Counted from the first letter of the stretch, positions 1 to 12,955 are shown. The stretch: DNA of 64,000 nucleotides from Isoetes taiwanensis (GCA_021234155.1 JAJEKV010000062.1:2639305-2703304), one strand, 5' to 3'. Notes: generated by a model from the sequence alone, not told the origin. Program-made: numbers and translations.

Positions 1-872
1 CAAGAGATCAGCGACGGAGGTATAACACGGCGTTGGGGCATAGAAACGATGGCTAGGGTTGTCCACTCCATCCGCCCCTCACATGCACACTTTGCGGATG
101 AGTCGAATCATGCTATGGCGTCACTATAGCCTTTAGGAGCCTTGGACTTCGAGGTACCACCCTTGAGCCTACTCGGGTTACATCTCCCACAGTCCGATGA
201 GGCGGTCGGGAAGTGTTCCCTTCTAGGATCGCGGCGGTTCCATGGGTGAGCTAGAGAATCGTGCGCCGCATCGGCGACCCCATCCGTGCAGACCTACTCC
301 CCTAACTTTATCATCAAAGTCTGGGATGCCCCATACGGGTCACACCTCTCGCACCCGGGGGAGTGTCGGACCCATGCCCGCCCCCTCGTGACCAGACTAT
401 CGGGGCCTAGCCCTTTGTAGGAGTCTCGGGGAGCCTTTTATGTTAGTGCAAGACCCCACCCCCACTTCACCACTTGTGTCCCTTCTGCAGTCTTTGAGCA
501 ATTCCATAGCATCCATGGCCCAGGTGTCTCTTGTGCCTGGGGGCGCAACTAATGGGAATATCTGAGGGGCTCTATCTAGGAGCATACTACAATACATGGG
601 CTCGAGAGGTCTCTACCCCCGTAATCCCCCATCTTGGTGCTAACTAAGCAAAGAACTACTAAACCATCAACCAAAGCACATACAGAGACTAGAGATGAGA
701 ATACTCACCATATCAATCAAGGGTTAGCCTAACAGGTAAACCATAGAGAAAACAGAGAGAGAACACACCCCAGAGAGGCGCTATGCTATAAATTAACAAG
801 GTAACCTACTGACTAACCGTCAAATCGGTCTTGGGCCGCTCCGTCTCGACTAACTGAAGGGCGCCTGGCGGC
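1..872. other. Unassigned left edge, no recognisable gene
   Basis: I see no conserved domain here. A short open stretch on the minus strand (397-597, 66 codons) has no motif I recognise. The last 250 bases are AC-rich and run straight into the LTR that starts at 873. The part could be the truncated end of another repeat, because its 3' portion loosely resembles 11,000-11,160, which also abuts an LTR-like sequence. Confidence 0.3.
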
Positions 873-1206
873 TGCTTCTCCTCCTCCATCTCCAATTGCT
901 CCTAATTCGAATTGGGGCACAAAAGCCCTAATTTGGGGGGGTGTCCAAAATGGAAACCCTGCCTTGCCCAATCGATTTGGGCCAGGTGGCAAGTCATTAA
1001 TTAACTAATTTGGTATTTTAGCCCTTTTTAATATTAGGATAAGCCCTAAATTTGAATTAGGGTTTTGGGTTAGATTTCCACCTTTATAATTTAATTATTA
1101 ACATAGCTAACCATAGCTTATAAATAATTAATGTGCCATTAATTATTCATAGTGACGTGTCATGTATTTATACTTAAATATGTGTATAAATATGTGGAAT
1201 GTCACA
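873..1206 (-). repeat. LTR, left copy of the gypsy-like element
   Basis: This is the 334-base left copy of the repeat, TGCTTCTCC to GTCACA. It lies next to the polypurine tract, so it is the 3' LTR of a minus-strand element. It contains AT-rich, TATA-like stretches near its right end. Confidence 0.75.
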
Positions 1207-4200
1207 TTCTCCCCACCTTAAAAATGATGTTGTCCTCAGCATCAAGACTACTCTTGTTGCAGGCAACACATCATACATTGGAAGGGAGTCTCCCCTCCTT
1301 AAAGAGATAGCGTGAGATTATAAGTCACACAGACGTCGTCATGTTCAAAGTGATTAAGTTTGAAATGACTTGTAATGTGCAATTTATAACTCTGGAATAT
1401 AAGAGGTAGAGGTATAGATCAGACATGATAATCGCTTAGGACTGTCAAAAGTGAACAGTCAAGGTTTGTGGAAGTCTCACTGTTTCATTCGTGGTGACGA
1501 GTTCAAAGTCTATCTATTTTAGAAATCATTCTTTCTATACATACAGGTAACTGATTATATATTAAAGACAGGTATAGATATAAAGAACTTCTATTTGTTG
1601 TCATATTATAATACAGAGTTATTAACCTCGCACTGTTTAGTAGAAAGTCATTCTAAATAGTTACCCTTTAATAGAATTATATATTGTACTGTATTTGCTA
1701 TTTTGACCTATATACTTTAATATTAATTACAGACAGACGTTCTTCATTTATTATTCATAACCTTGTTATAACATTATCTAAGTCTCGTTATTCCCTTAAG
1801 AGTTTGTGTAAGACATACATAATTATATCCTTCTATTATATTTGACTATGTGTTTAAATAGCTTTCCCCTTTTGAGTATCTTTAATGTTTCCACACTCAC
1901 ACTCTCGATCCATAGTTTACACTTAGCTGTAACTGATAGCCAGACCCTGATATGTGAGGGTTAAAGACCCTTAGAAAGTGAGACTACATTGTTGATTTAA
2001 ATGTTGGTTTAATTTCAAATAAAGTTCTAAGGTGTAAAACTCCAATTGCTATATTGTTGGCTTTAAGTAACCATGGGTAAAACCTTTGTGGCGCTAAATC
2101 TAAAATCATGGATCTAAGGCTTGTATCTGATAATGCTGCAAAATAGAATAATAGATGATTCCTTAGGTTAATTGGCCAACGGAATTTCGAGGCGAACTAA
2201 TACTAAAACGAGCTTTACCTCACATGAGCACACATATTAATTCCTTAGTTATATCTATACGTTTATTAGATATCTAGACATTCGTACATTGACATGGCAC
2301 AGGTACGACGGAAGCATAGAAAGCATGCCTGGTGCTTCTTGAGGCCATTATGTAATAGTGGTTAAGCAGGTCCTGGGCTCTTACTTGAAGTAGACGTGCT
2401 GAATGATGGGAATAAGGAGTGGTAAGGTATCCTTATTTTGAATGGATACTGGAGAAAATTGATATGACGATGGTTATTATGCGATTGAAACACTGGACCT
2501 AATAATTACGAGGATGAATTTACCATGCGGCATATATGTTGCCATTGAACGTAGAAGGAGACTGGATATAGCACTATATATCTGATGGAGAAGTGGTTTA
2601 TGATTATCTACCGTAGACCACGTTAAAGAGGTACTATAGTAAGGTGGAAAACTGGATTATAAATACCCAGCTCATGAAAGGGAGATCACTTTAGAAGTGT
2701 AGGTTTCGACAATGGTGGTGAAGGTATAGAATGTCGACCTACTTGAGTTGAGGTATAATTCGCGGAACGGTAGAGAATAATGTCGTATGAGGATGTTGAT
2801 CCATAAACTATGGATTTTAAGATTACACATTTATTGTGTTTGGTAAAGAGATTAATGTTCCTGAGGCGTGAAATAAAGACGCAAGATTATAGACGACTAA
2901 GAAGACCACGTAGCCTCGTGGATATACTTAATGACGTTGGTGAAATGCATGACCATTATGCATGGTATAAATTAAGGAAATGGACACATGTTATGTCTGC
3001 TGAGAGCATCGAGATGCCGTATAACAGACTGGAGAATAGTGTGGAACGTAGTTTCCACATAAGGTCAAGAGAAGACGACAATTGGTAGGAACAGGCGCAA
3101 CCATCGAAAAGCTGCAAGGTATGTTGCATCTTTGGTGAAGCCAGACTATGAAGGAAAGTTGACCTTCAACTAATGATACATTAGGAAGGCAAGTAATGTA
3201 CCCACACGACAAGTGGGAGACAAGAGGTGCTTGAAAGTTGTTGTAAACAGCGTTTCAAATATAGAGAGTTTGACACGTTGAATGTACCAAAGTCTGGAGC
3301 TTGAGGACGAAGGCAAAGTAAGGTTAGTGGTGTCGAAACCACAACATGTGTACGGTACTAGATAACCAAGTTGGAGAATTAAGTTGGCATAAGTCCACGA
3401 ATATAGCTAGATGCCTATGTCAACAAGTTACATAGGAGTCTAGACTTAGGGTTGGTGCACACATGTTACTATATCATATAATAACAACGTAGCGGTCTTG
3501 GATGTAGGAAGGATTTAGTAGTATCAAATACTATAGTGGTGATCATATCGAGGATGTCAATTGTGATATTTAGATGTATATCATATTAAAATATAGTAGA
3601 ATATTCGTACAAGGCGAGGGAAATATTACTTGACAAGGTTTAAGGAATGAGCGTAATGATATGCTTATATACGAAGATATTGGGTTAGGTATGCTTTACC
3701 AGAGATAAGCATTCAAGTTATCCCAATGGTTGGAGTTGACTATCTTAGATACGTCGTACTAAGGAAGATGAGAAAAGTTTAAATCAGTGAGAATAGCTAG
3801 AGTAAGTCTAGCATATACGGTGATGTTACATTCAAAAACATCCCGAGGATGGTTGGAATGGTGTTGGAATAAACGGGAATGAGAGCTTAGCCACTCAAAG
3901 GTTCTAGATACCAATGAATTACTTAATTGTTATAAGTTGAGAGCATTTATGTGGTTTTGGGAATGAAAAGATGTATAAAAATATCGCGTCCCCCTGATGG
4001 AAGAAAAGAAGGAGTACGATGACTTTGGGGATTATACTTTTAGGGGTAACCGAGAAGAGGCAATACATAGGAACTCTAAGTCCCGATAAAAAAAATCAAG
4101 TCGAGGTGTATAGATTACAAGGAGTGAGATTATATAGACCAGTAGTCCATATATCCTAAGAGTTACCCTACTCGCGGAGAACAATTATAGGTACTGAAGT

Positions 4201-5328
4201 AGAAGGTGGAGGATCCGTTGCCTTGAGGCATAGACCCGTTAGTAGAGATTATGAGTTTGAAACGCTTAAGAGGGTAAGGAATTGGATAACCATATGGCAG
4301 TTACTAACGAAGATTGAAGCGTTGGGTTTTCCTATTAGAAGACCAGGAGGTTTTAGTGCCTCGACTTCATTATGAGGGAGCCAAAGACGACAGCATTTGA
4401 AGCTGATCAAAAGCTGAAGTCCACATGATAACTTAAGAAAAATAGGTTAATTGTAACTAAGCATGGGTAATATGAAGGACACAAAGGATCCTTAGTGAAA
4501 GAAGCCTTTAGAAAAACTCTGCATGTGAGGTAATAGCCTTCGAAATTATGGCATAATCCCATGAGGGAAACCATAGGTTATGTACGGGGTTAAAGTACCA
4601 TCAGGCACTAAAGAAATGGTTGAAATAAGTAGAGACCCTATCAAATTATAGGCAGCATATACAAGTCCAACATAAAATTCATTTTGTCCATTTGGGAAAT
4701 AGGTGGTGAAACCACATCATAAAAGGTACATAGGCAATGGGTTTGTTTGGAAGAACTACCACGGTTATAGTTTAGCTAAGTTAGAAGCGAGCTCTAGCAT
4801 TGTGGGATGTGGAGATATGTCTATTATGTACATACCATGTACTCATCGATAAACATCTTAGGGAGGTAATCTAGGTGGCGACACAAGGAGAGAAAGCGGC
4901 GTATCCTAAAGTTCTTGATGAAGGGAGTGCGGAGATACGTTGAAATGTGCAAAGGACCGTCAATCCGTTGCATGCTAGGGTATGATGTGGTAGTTGGCAC
5001 TTGAAATAAATGTCAACGGCCAATAGAATAAAGCTTAAGGTAGTGGGGTTGAGTAGTACAATAGTACAATTCCAGGATAAGTAGCGAATAGCAGTTACCT
5101 GCTAAATGTTCGAATGTGTCTTGCATAGACACCTAAGACTAGCTTTCCCATATGATCCATACCTGGATCAGGCAGAGGTGACGCCATGGGTTACATGGGG
5201 GTGCAAGTTAACATATACAGGACTCGAACATTGATACAAGCCCGGGTTATATTAAACGTAGGTAATTGTAGAAAGGCTCACAAAATACAAGGCAAGCACC
5301 TTGATGACTCCAGGTAACTTACAAAGGC

Positions 5329-5658
5329 TGCTTCTCCTCCTCCATCTCCAATTGCTCCTAATTCGAATTGGGGCACAAAAGCCCTAATTTGGGTGTCCAA
5401 AATGGAAACCCTGCCTTGCCCAATCGATTTGGGCCAGGTGGCATGTCATTAATTAACTAATTTGGTATTTTAGCCCTTTTTAATATTAGGATAAGTCCTA
5501 AATTCGAATTAGGGTTTTGGGTTAGGTTTCCACCTTTATAATTTAATTATTAACATAGCTAACCTTAGCTTATAAATAATTAATGTGCCATTAATTATTC
5601 ATAGTGACGTGTCATGTATTTATACTTAAATATGCGTATAAATATGTGGAACGTCACA
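5329..5658 (-). repeat. LTR, right copy of the gypsy-like element
   Basis: This is the 330-base partner of the left LTR, about 98% identical to it. It would be the 5' LTR of the minus-strand element. Confidence 0.75.
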
Positions 5659-5760
5659 TGTGCTAAGCCTGAAAAATGAAAAACCACCTAACAACATAAC
5701 ATGTCATCCACTTTCAAGAACATAAAATGCAACTTCGATAAGCTTCAATGTTATATGATG

Positions 5761-8700
5761 AAGAAAGGAAGGAAGGAAGGTGCTTTTATCATCCACGGAG
5801 ACCAATCGGTCTATGGGACCCAATACAAAAACGCAGCAAGCGGATTACTGCCCGGATTAAAAAACCCCCGCCCCGAAGGGTTTTCGAGGGAAAAACCGTG
5901 GCGACAATCAACTGTTGACAAAGCTAATCTAACATATAAAATCTGAAAACATCCAAATATATCTGATCATGCACCGCACCCGTAGTGCCTAATCGGCGAC
6001 AGCCCGAGGCGGGGGCAAAGGTGACCTCGCGAGTCGATTACCTCACGAATGTATGACCCCAAGGCGCGTCTTGGCCCGGTGTGTTCATCGGCAAATGTAA
6101 GGGCAAGTCACGGCCGTACTAAGGGGCGTATCGGCCGGATCGGTGAGCGTTGAGCAACTTCTGGAAAGTGTGAGACTCATCCTCAATGGCACCGTTTGGC
6201 GGCCAGCGAGCACGTCTGGCGGGGCTCCCAATCCACTGCCCGTCTCGATCGCGAAGATGGTGGGCACACGTGAATGGAGGCAATGAGTGCAGCTTTTGAG
6301 GGCATTTGGGGAGCCTTGAGGTAGAGGCTGTGGGCCCGGGCTATGCGGGGTTGATGTGCTCCTTGTAATGGGCCATTTTGACCTGCTCTAGAAGCGTAGG
6401 GGTCATGAGCTTGCCAAAGGAAACAAAGCGTCTAGGTACCTCGCGGTACATCCGATATCATCCTGTGTCCACACGCGCATCGTGCTCTTGCACATTCCAT
6501 CTGGCGAACCAGCAGTCTCTTACCCCTCCAGCGGGCCCCTAAGCGGCTGCGGACCCATTGCCCGCGGTGTAAGCCCGGTCGCGGGGCGAGCATCACCCAT
6601 AGTAACCACTTTTCGAAAATAGGCGATGTGTCTATCAAGGGCTGCCAGTGCGGCAAGAATCCGATTTCTGCGGCGAGAATCGATAGGGGTGAAGGTTTCA
6701 CCCAAGTGCGGGTGCCAAAATGCCTTACGCACGCTCCAAGTCATTCCATGTAATAAGCAAAGAGGCGGCCGGGCCCCCAAATCTCGACCCGTCTGAAGGG
6801 CGGGGCTCGACCGGTGTCGAACGGATGTGGCCCGATGGCCCCAATCATAGAGCTCTGCACGGTGGCTGTTGTTACGCATGGCATAAAAGCGCTTTCCGGC
6901 TAGCTGTCACCCATAGCGGATAAGGCCTCCCGCCAGGCGAGGAGGGAACTCCACCCTAGGTACTTGTAGGTGGGCGTGGCGTCCACGGTATCCCCGATAT
7001 GTGAGTCACGGGAGGCATGGGGTGGCGTGAAGAGGATATGAGAACCACCACGGTCTTGGCGGTTCCGCAGCATGTCGTAGCGACAAAATGTGTCTAGGGC
7101 ATCGGTGAGAATTGCATAACCACGGGGGGTGTGGGCGGCCGAGGCCAACATCGTCCACATAGATGGCTGGTGGATGACACGGTGCAAAAGGCGTATGCCA
7201 TCCCCCATGCTTTCGGTAAGCCCGAGCTCTAAGCCCGATCAATGTAGAGGCCAAAAGTGTTGGTGAGAGGGGGCAACCTGGGACCCGATACTCTTGGTGA
7301 ATGCTTGGCCCGTCGGTGCATCACAGCCAAAACAACTCTCATTACAGCTGTATATGGCATTACGCACGGGCGGCGGGAGCCCCGATTGGCCTTGATCTAG
7401 CCCACCCTTTTTCAGGGGGCAACCGTATCAAAGCCTTCGAAGTCCACAAAGCGGCAATACAAGTCACCCGATGATTCCGGCTGTCTTCAATCGATGCCCC
7501 GGTGTAAAGATATGGTCAATCGTTGAGTGGCGGGGTCTAAAGCCTTTTACTGTGTGAGGGCTTCGCACATGTCTTTGCCTACTGCCCGGTGGGTCAAGCT
7601 GCTTTCTTTCGAGAATGCCGATAGCGGTTTGGCAAATCTTGAAGCCCGACCATGATGCGTCCGGTGGTGGCGGGGCGATGTGGGTCGCCCGCCTTGTGAA
7701 TGGGGACAACCACAGCTTGTGGTCCATTGTCATGGGAGACCTTCACCTGCAATGCTTCTGTTGAAACGAGGTAGTGAGGGGCCGGCACAAGGCGGCTGCC
7801 ACGCCCATTTGAGTAACTTCGGCACGCATACCATCGAGGTCATTTTGCCTTCCCATTAGCCGGCCGTTCTGAGACCCTCCTTAACATCCTCCTCCACGAG
7901 AACCAATGGGGGCCATCACGTGGGGGTATAGGGTGCGTGTCCACTGGCCGGGTCATAGAGCTCTTGTAAATCTTGTTCCCCATTGCGGGTGTGATGTCCC
8001 CACGTAAGGTGGGCTGGCCTTGAAGCACTCTGCGCCAAAGGTTCGAGGATGAGTGTCAATGGGCGAACATCTCCCCACGATGCACAGCAAAGGTGCAGCC
8101 TTTGTCTCCGCCCGGATGGGCGTGATGCGTATGGTAACCTGCAGCGAATTACACGGATCGAGAATGTGCCGGAGCTGCCGCTTGCGTTCTTTACACTCGC
8201 ATCAAACCATGGTTCTGGCAGGGGAATGTTGCTGACCACGGCGGCGGCCGCGGGAGATGCGCCAAAAGCACATCCGGCGCATCCGTAATAGCGAAGTCGG
8301 CTGGTACATCTGCTGCTCTAGTGTGGAGGTCCCGGGAATTACGGGGAGGCGTCCATGAGCATCTCGGCGTAGTCCTCTACACTGCTCATAATCTAGTCTC
8401 AAGCGAGGGGCGGCGAGCTGGCATAGTGGGGGTTGGCGGCTTGCCAAAGAGGTCCAAATAAAGTGGGAGGTGATGCGAGTCGACCTCCTCATCCCGACTG
8501 TCATGCCCACCCGGGAAACAAGCGATGAGATGCATATCTTGCGCAACTATGAGCACATAATCCACCACACTAGACCATCCCCGATTGTCACATGCGCATG
8601 TGCACTTGCGAGAATCAGACCCCGTGAGGCCGTTGCAAATTATGAAGTAAAAATACCACATAGCGAGGGTGAAAGCATGCCTTAAGCGAGTGACACAGGC

Positions 8701-10990
8701 TGTCATCCGATCCTCGTGGCCAAGTTGCTTCTGCGTAGGCTGCGGGACATCGTCGGCCGAGGGTCAAGTCGCGCATGGGCTGCTCTACTCTGTCCGTGCA
8801 TTGAAATCTCCAAGAAGGACAACCCTACCCAAGCTAGCTTTGGTGCTCTTGTATGTCATCATATAGATCGACATAAGGGTCCATCCTATCCGCATCGGGA
8901 TGGCTGCGATAGAAGGTGCTCTGCGTGAAAATAACAGGTGACCAGAAAAAGAGGTTGCCAGCGGTATTATGCACGAACCCACAAGTACGGTTGTGTCATG
9001 CGTCTTACGGAGGGTAGCCGAATGTGCCAAGGTTGTCCGGTAGTAGCAAGCCACTCCATCATGACCCCTCGTCTGTCTACAATTATTGAAGACCGAAAAT
9101 GTTGGTAACCCGGCGAGATCAGTGCTCAGGCTCGGCATGCTCCCATGTCTCCATGAGAAAATAAGTCCATATGTCCGGCTGCCACGGAGTTGTTTTGTCC
9201 CCTTCGCCAAGGGAAACTCGACAATTCCATGAGACCACCGGATAACACAATTCCCTATTTGTCGGCCCGGGGGGATGGTATCTGGCTTGGTCCTTGGGGA
9301 GGGCGGAAGCGAAATTTGAAGTGAGAATAGATAGGCGGAGGCGACATGTGGCTGAGGGATGGAGTGCGTGAGGAGGCGAGGATGGGAGGAAGGGGGCGTG
9401 GTAGGAGAAAGCGGCGCGAGACCACGTCACGGTGCCGGTTGGGGCAGACGTCTGCCGGTAGTAGCAGTTTGTCGGAAAAATGTGCATCTGCCAGGGCCAA
9501 TCTGCGGCACCCCCTGGTGGCGAATGCCTCTGACCGCGACAAGCTCTGTCTGCGTGCCTCTGACTACCGCGAGGTGTGAGGTCAGTCCACGAGCTGGGGA
9601 TGTCCCCGCCGAAGACTGCCCCCGGCGCTAATATGGCATCAGCACCTGTGCATCCGCACAACCGATGAATATGACAATCGGTCCACGGCCATTCTTTGAA
9701 ACCCCCATGATCGCTGCTCGAGAAATGTGAACTGCCGGGAATGTCATCGATCGAAATGTGTGTTCGGATGTTGTGGACGAGACTCTCCCCTGCTGCTCGC
9801 ATGCCTCGAACTACCCAGTTGTAGCCTCTCGCTGGCCCACGGAGTTTTGGCCTCCTGGCGGGTCAAAGGTAGGCGGGCGAGGTCCCGATCTTGGGGGTGG
9901 GGTGGGGTGGTGGCTGGGATGGCGTGGGAGTGGCTGGAGTCTGGGAGGCGGCGGTCGCGGGGCCTGGCTGCCCGGCGTGGGAGGCCGTGGCGGGTAGCGG
10001 TCTGAGCCCAGCGTTCACCGACCCTATGGAAGTCGGGGAGCACAGCTCTTGCAGGGCTCCTGCTGCTGCTTGGCCATCTCCACACTGCCTTTGCTGCAGC
10101 CTGACTATGAACCTCGGTAGGGAGACCACGGCTCTGTCTATGGATGGTTGCCCGCACCCCACAGGCTCCGGGCTCTTAGTAGCGGGCGTGCTCGAGCCCG
10201 GCACCTGAGCATCGGGGCGGGCTTCTTGCTGTTCGATCTTACTCACGAAGATCCCGAGGCGTAATGCAGGCACATGCGCAAAGGCAGCCTGCGCTTCCGT
10301 GCCATGGTGGTGGCTGCCTCCACCTCTCGGTGAAGCGAACACCTTTGTGACCATCGTCTCACGCATTCGCGCTCCCTCTCTGTGTCATGGTGTCGGTGAT
10401 GAACCACGAGTCTAGGCGGGCCCGGTAATGTCGGCGACCTCTGCTGGCTTTGTTGCGCGCTCGAAGTGTGCCAGGCCCAAGGCCATCTTCCACATCGGCG
10501 TCTTGGGTCTCGGACACGTGATGCGGTTCTTCGACCACCATTTGCCTTTTGAGCACATGGGATGCGAGACTCCATCTCCAACGCCATGCCCGGCCCGGTG
10601 AGGCACTATTAGCCTCAATCTGAGCCTTTGTTAGCCTCCACTGCCGCTTTGACATGGCTCCAATTCTCTACCGAGGCAGGAGTTCCTATCTGGTCTGAGC
10701 AATCAATCCCTTCCGGCCGGGCTGGCCTCGCTGAGGGGGCCTTAGCCTTAGCCTGAGCCTCCTTCTTCATGGAGGATGACTCTCCCCTGTCCATGATGGC
10801 TGATCGGGACCGTTTGTGCGGCGACCCCTCGCCTTGGGTTTCCCAGGCTGGCCCATCTTCTGTGGCCATGAGGGCAATCGCCAACATAGTGATAGATCTC
10901 AAGGCAATGTCTCCAAAAAGGACAACAAAGTAACATGGTCTAAGCGCAAGCACACATATGAGAAAGCCAATGAAACAAATGCAACAAGAA
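5761..10990 (-). mobile_element. LINE A, old AP-endonuclease LINE, degenerate
   Basis: This minus-strand LINE is GC-rich and badly broken, but its order is readable. An ORF1-like part with low-complexity Pro/Ser/Thr sequence lies around 10.99-9.86 kb. The endonuclease follows, with VVSWNCR and METWE near 9.25-9.13 kb, GDFNART near 8.79 kb, then SVVDYV, RDEE and LPLYL at about 8.6-8.45 kb. The reverse transcriptase fingers and palm follow, with ELYDP (about 7.95 kb), ANGKAK (7.85 kb) and GFRPRHSTIDHIFT (about 7.5 kb). A thumb-like part with YKYLGW lies near 6.97 kb. The same blocks occur in the same order in LINE B (50.16-54.0 kb), so both belong to one family. The 3' end carries the shared tail (5781-5905) and a (GGAA)n run at 5761-5780, read as a TTCC tail on the element strand. 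Stops and frame changes are frequent; it is clearly dead. Confidence 0.75.
5781..5905 (-). repeat. LINE-family 3' tail, copy 1
   Basis: This roughly 120-base unit contains TATGGGACCC, TTACTGCCCGG and AAAAAACCCCCGCCCCGAAG. A related unit occurs at 23,600-23,735, and a partial one at 12,389-12,480. Each full copy ends, on the minus strand, in GATAAAA followed by a short tandem tail, here TTCC repeats. That is how a LINE or SINE 3' end with a microsatellite tail looks. Confidence 0.55.
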
Positions 10991-11162
10991 AATAACCACA
11001 TACAAACTTCAAACAGAACATCAATAAGAGATTAATCATCCATCTAAACAACTAAGGGTTAATCTCTATCTAGAATCTCAAGCTAACTAAGCCTACTAAC
11101 CGGTATCTAAGCTAGATCTCCCATCTCTTGGGTTCTCCATGCTCTACTGGTTGAATAAGCTT

Positions 11163-11410
11163 CTCCTCGTTCTCCAATTGCCCCCAAATCGAATTGGGGC
11201 AAATTGGGGCTGAATTTGGTTAGGCCAAAGTTAGGAAGTTCTCTTGGGCCAATTGATTTGTCCCAAGTGGCATTTAATTACTAATTAGTTAATATAATTC
11301 ATTATTAATCAACTAATCTTGGGTATTTAGCTTATTTAATTAAATGGCAAATTAACATAGCTAACTTTACCATTACGTACCTGTGGTGACGTGTCACGTA
11401 TGTCTGTGAA
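11163..11410. repeat. Diverged LTR-like copy related to 873-1206
   Basis: It shares the run of landmarks with the gypsy-like LTR in the same order: GCTTCTCCTC, TCTCCAATTG, TCGAATTGGGGCA, GGGCCAATTGATTTG, AACATAGCTAAC and GTGACGTGTCA. The spacing differs and the identity is much lower than between the two LTRs at 873 and 5329. I found no partner in this window, so it may be a solo LTR or the end of another element. Confidence 0.5.
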
Positions 11411-12388
11411 TGACAAAATATTCAAGCGCATCAGTCAAGAGTTTATAGAAGAATTTCTCATTGTATAGCCTTTCTCCCCAATCCAAGTAGCTCATAGCAT
11501 AGAGTAAGGACCATACAAACTGCTCATATGGTCTAAGTCAAAATATAAAGAACTATCAACTTTAGAAAACAAAAGATAATACTTAGTGCACGCTCTAGAA
11601 GGCTGCTTCAAACTGCAAGATCTTAGCATTAAATTCAGCAAAGCCACATTTAGCATTAAATTCAGCAAGCCACATATGATCTGGTCGTGATTATTCTAGA
11701 AAGAAGAGGGATGTGAAGACATGGAATTCGAAATAGAAATCAATTAAAATAACAAGCGATGCATGATAAGGAATCCTGAACATACCATAGCTTTTTTTTA
11801 ATCAAACCCTAGGTCTTAGGAGCCCCTTTGCTTCAAACTGCAAGAAATTTGGTGTTGAACTGAAGATTTGCTTTGATCAACACTTTTTCGCGATGCTCTA
11901 AATAAATGCAAAAAGAATCATGAAAGATCATGACCTACCAAAAGCTAGATGTTAGTCTGAATCAGAAGCTTGCAGAAGCTCTGCCCATGTGCATTGGACG
12001 GATTTGGACAACTCTGGATTTGCACACTCACATGATTTCATACCTATTTTCGCCACAATTCTTGAATCCTAAGATTTTGGAGTTTCCATTTAGCATTTGG
12101 AAAGCTTAGGCTAGATTACGAAAAGAAAATGTGTTCATTACCGTCTGTTTCCTTAGATCAACATCCTATGGTTTAAGTAAGTCCACATCAATTTTTTGAT
12201 CACGTGGTTGGTTGTCTTCTTCAAACATTTTATGAAACTCAACTCTGGTAAGGGACTCGCAAGGAACACAAAAACCGGTCGAATAGATAGGCTTGTCATT
12301 CATCACAGCAGCAATATACAATGTTTAAATAATAAGATGGGGAGCTGGCCATAGGAACAATGTCGAGCTACCCCATAAGAAAGAAAGT
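11411..12388. other. Intergenic, no gene seen
   Basis: This AT-rich stretch has no convincing coding frame. It contains a small tandem duplication (TTAGCATTAAATTCAGCAA twice, about 11,626-11,675). At 12,244-12,275 it also contains a 32-base sequence that recurs in the same orientation at 35,092-35,123. Confidence 0.4.
12244..12275 (+). repeat. 32-base direct repeat, left copy
   Basis: The sequence starts TCTGGTAAGGGACTCGCAAG and recurs exactly at 35,092-35,123. The two copies lie outside the two ends of the nested transposon. Confidence 0.8.
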
Positions 12389-12680
12389 GTGCATAGGCAG
12401 TATAGAAGATTAGTGGCGACAACTTCTCATCGGGATGAAAAACCCCGCCCTTTCGGGTTTTCGAGGAAAACCCTAATGAGAAATGGTCGCCAACAATCTT
12501 GGATGGTTGTCTGGAGAATTGAAGGAAGTGGGGCGATGGCGTACGCAAGAGGGAGTGTACTTGTGAGACGACATAATACCTGCAAAAGAAATAAAACATA
12601 TAGAAGGCACCCATTAACAGTTAAGGAGAATAAGAACGTGCATGACAGCGAAGCGGCAAGCTGTAGAACAAGAAGCACCC
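12389..12680 (-). repeat. Possible LINE 3' end fragment, copy 3
   Basis: The bases around 12,440-12,475 (AAAACCCCGCCCTTTCGGGT and following) resemble the core of the LINE tail at 5781-5905. To its right, the minus strand has an 83-codon open stretch (12,427-12,678) running into the tail, which would fit the end of a LINE ORF2. No motif in that stretch is diagnostic. The core can also fold as AAAACCC...GGGTTTT. Confidence 0.3.
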
Positions 12681-12744
12681 AAAAAACTGATGTGAGTGAT
12701 TAGTAATGAGGAGAAAATAAAAAATACATGGCAGAAGAGAAGGT

Positions 12745-12925
12745 AGCATCGCCCGGAGGGTGGAGAGAAAAAGCATCACCTAGAGAGTGGAAGAAAGAAC
12801 ATGATAAAAAAAGAAATTTGCGTCACCCTCAGGGTGGAAATAAACAGCATCACCCACAAGGGGAGAACAAGGCAGCACCAAGCAGGTGCAAAAACATGAT
12901 TATAGCAACACCCAGGGGGTGGACA
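12745..12925. repeat. Minisatellite of CACCC/GGGTG mini-hairpins
   Basis: About six degenerate units of 35-50 bases each carry a GCATCACCC-NNN-GGGTGG core (for example CGTCACCCTCAGGGTGGA near 12,820). Each core is a short inverted repeat. The array ends about 30 bases before the left terminal repeat of the large transposon. Confidence 0.55.
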
Positions 12926-12951
12926 ACAATAAGGTATGCATGAACAGAAAC

Positions 12952-12955
12952 ACAT
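12952..12955 (+). other. Target-site duplication ACAT, left
   Basis: ACAT lies directly before the left terminal inverted repeat and again directly after the right one (34,910-34,913). A TA duplication with the repeat starting one base pair inward would also fit, so the exact length is uncertain. Confidence 0.6.

Larger units (their letters stand above)
873..5658 (-). mobile_element. Ty3/gypsy-like LTR element, interior decayed
   Basis: Two direct repeats bound this element: 873-1206 and 5329-5658. Each begins TG and ends CA, and they differ by about seven or eight substitutions plus one short G-run length change, roughly 2%. The minus orientation comes from the inner edge of the left repeat. 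Read on the minus strand, it gives a polypurine tract (AAGGTGGGGAGAA) overlapping a reading frame ending DAEDNIIFKVGRM, which resembles the C-terminal end of plant gypsy polyproteins. No primer-binding site is clear. The 5 bases flanking the two ends do not match. The 4.1-kb interior has no domain-sized open frame, so the element is a broken or non-autonomous fossil. The gypsy call is therefore tentative, but the LTR pair itself is solid. Confidence 0.6.

Noticed and set aside
6720-10208. Plus-strand GC-rich open frames at 6.7-10.2 kb
   Set aside because: They lie opposite the blocks of LINE A and arise from its high GC content.
12440-12475. Rho-independent-type terminator (AAAACCC...GGGTTTT)
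   Set aside because: The context is nuclear plant DNA, and the core is shared with the LINE tails, so the inverted repeat belongs to the retroposon end.
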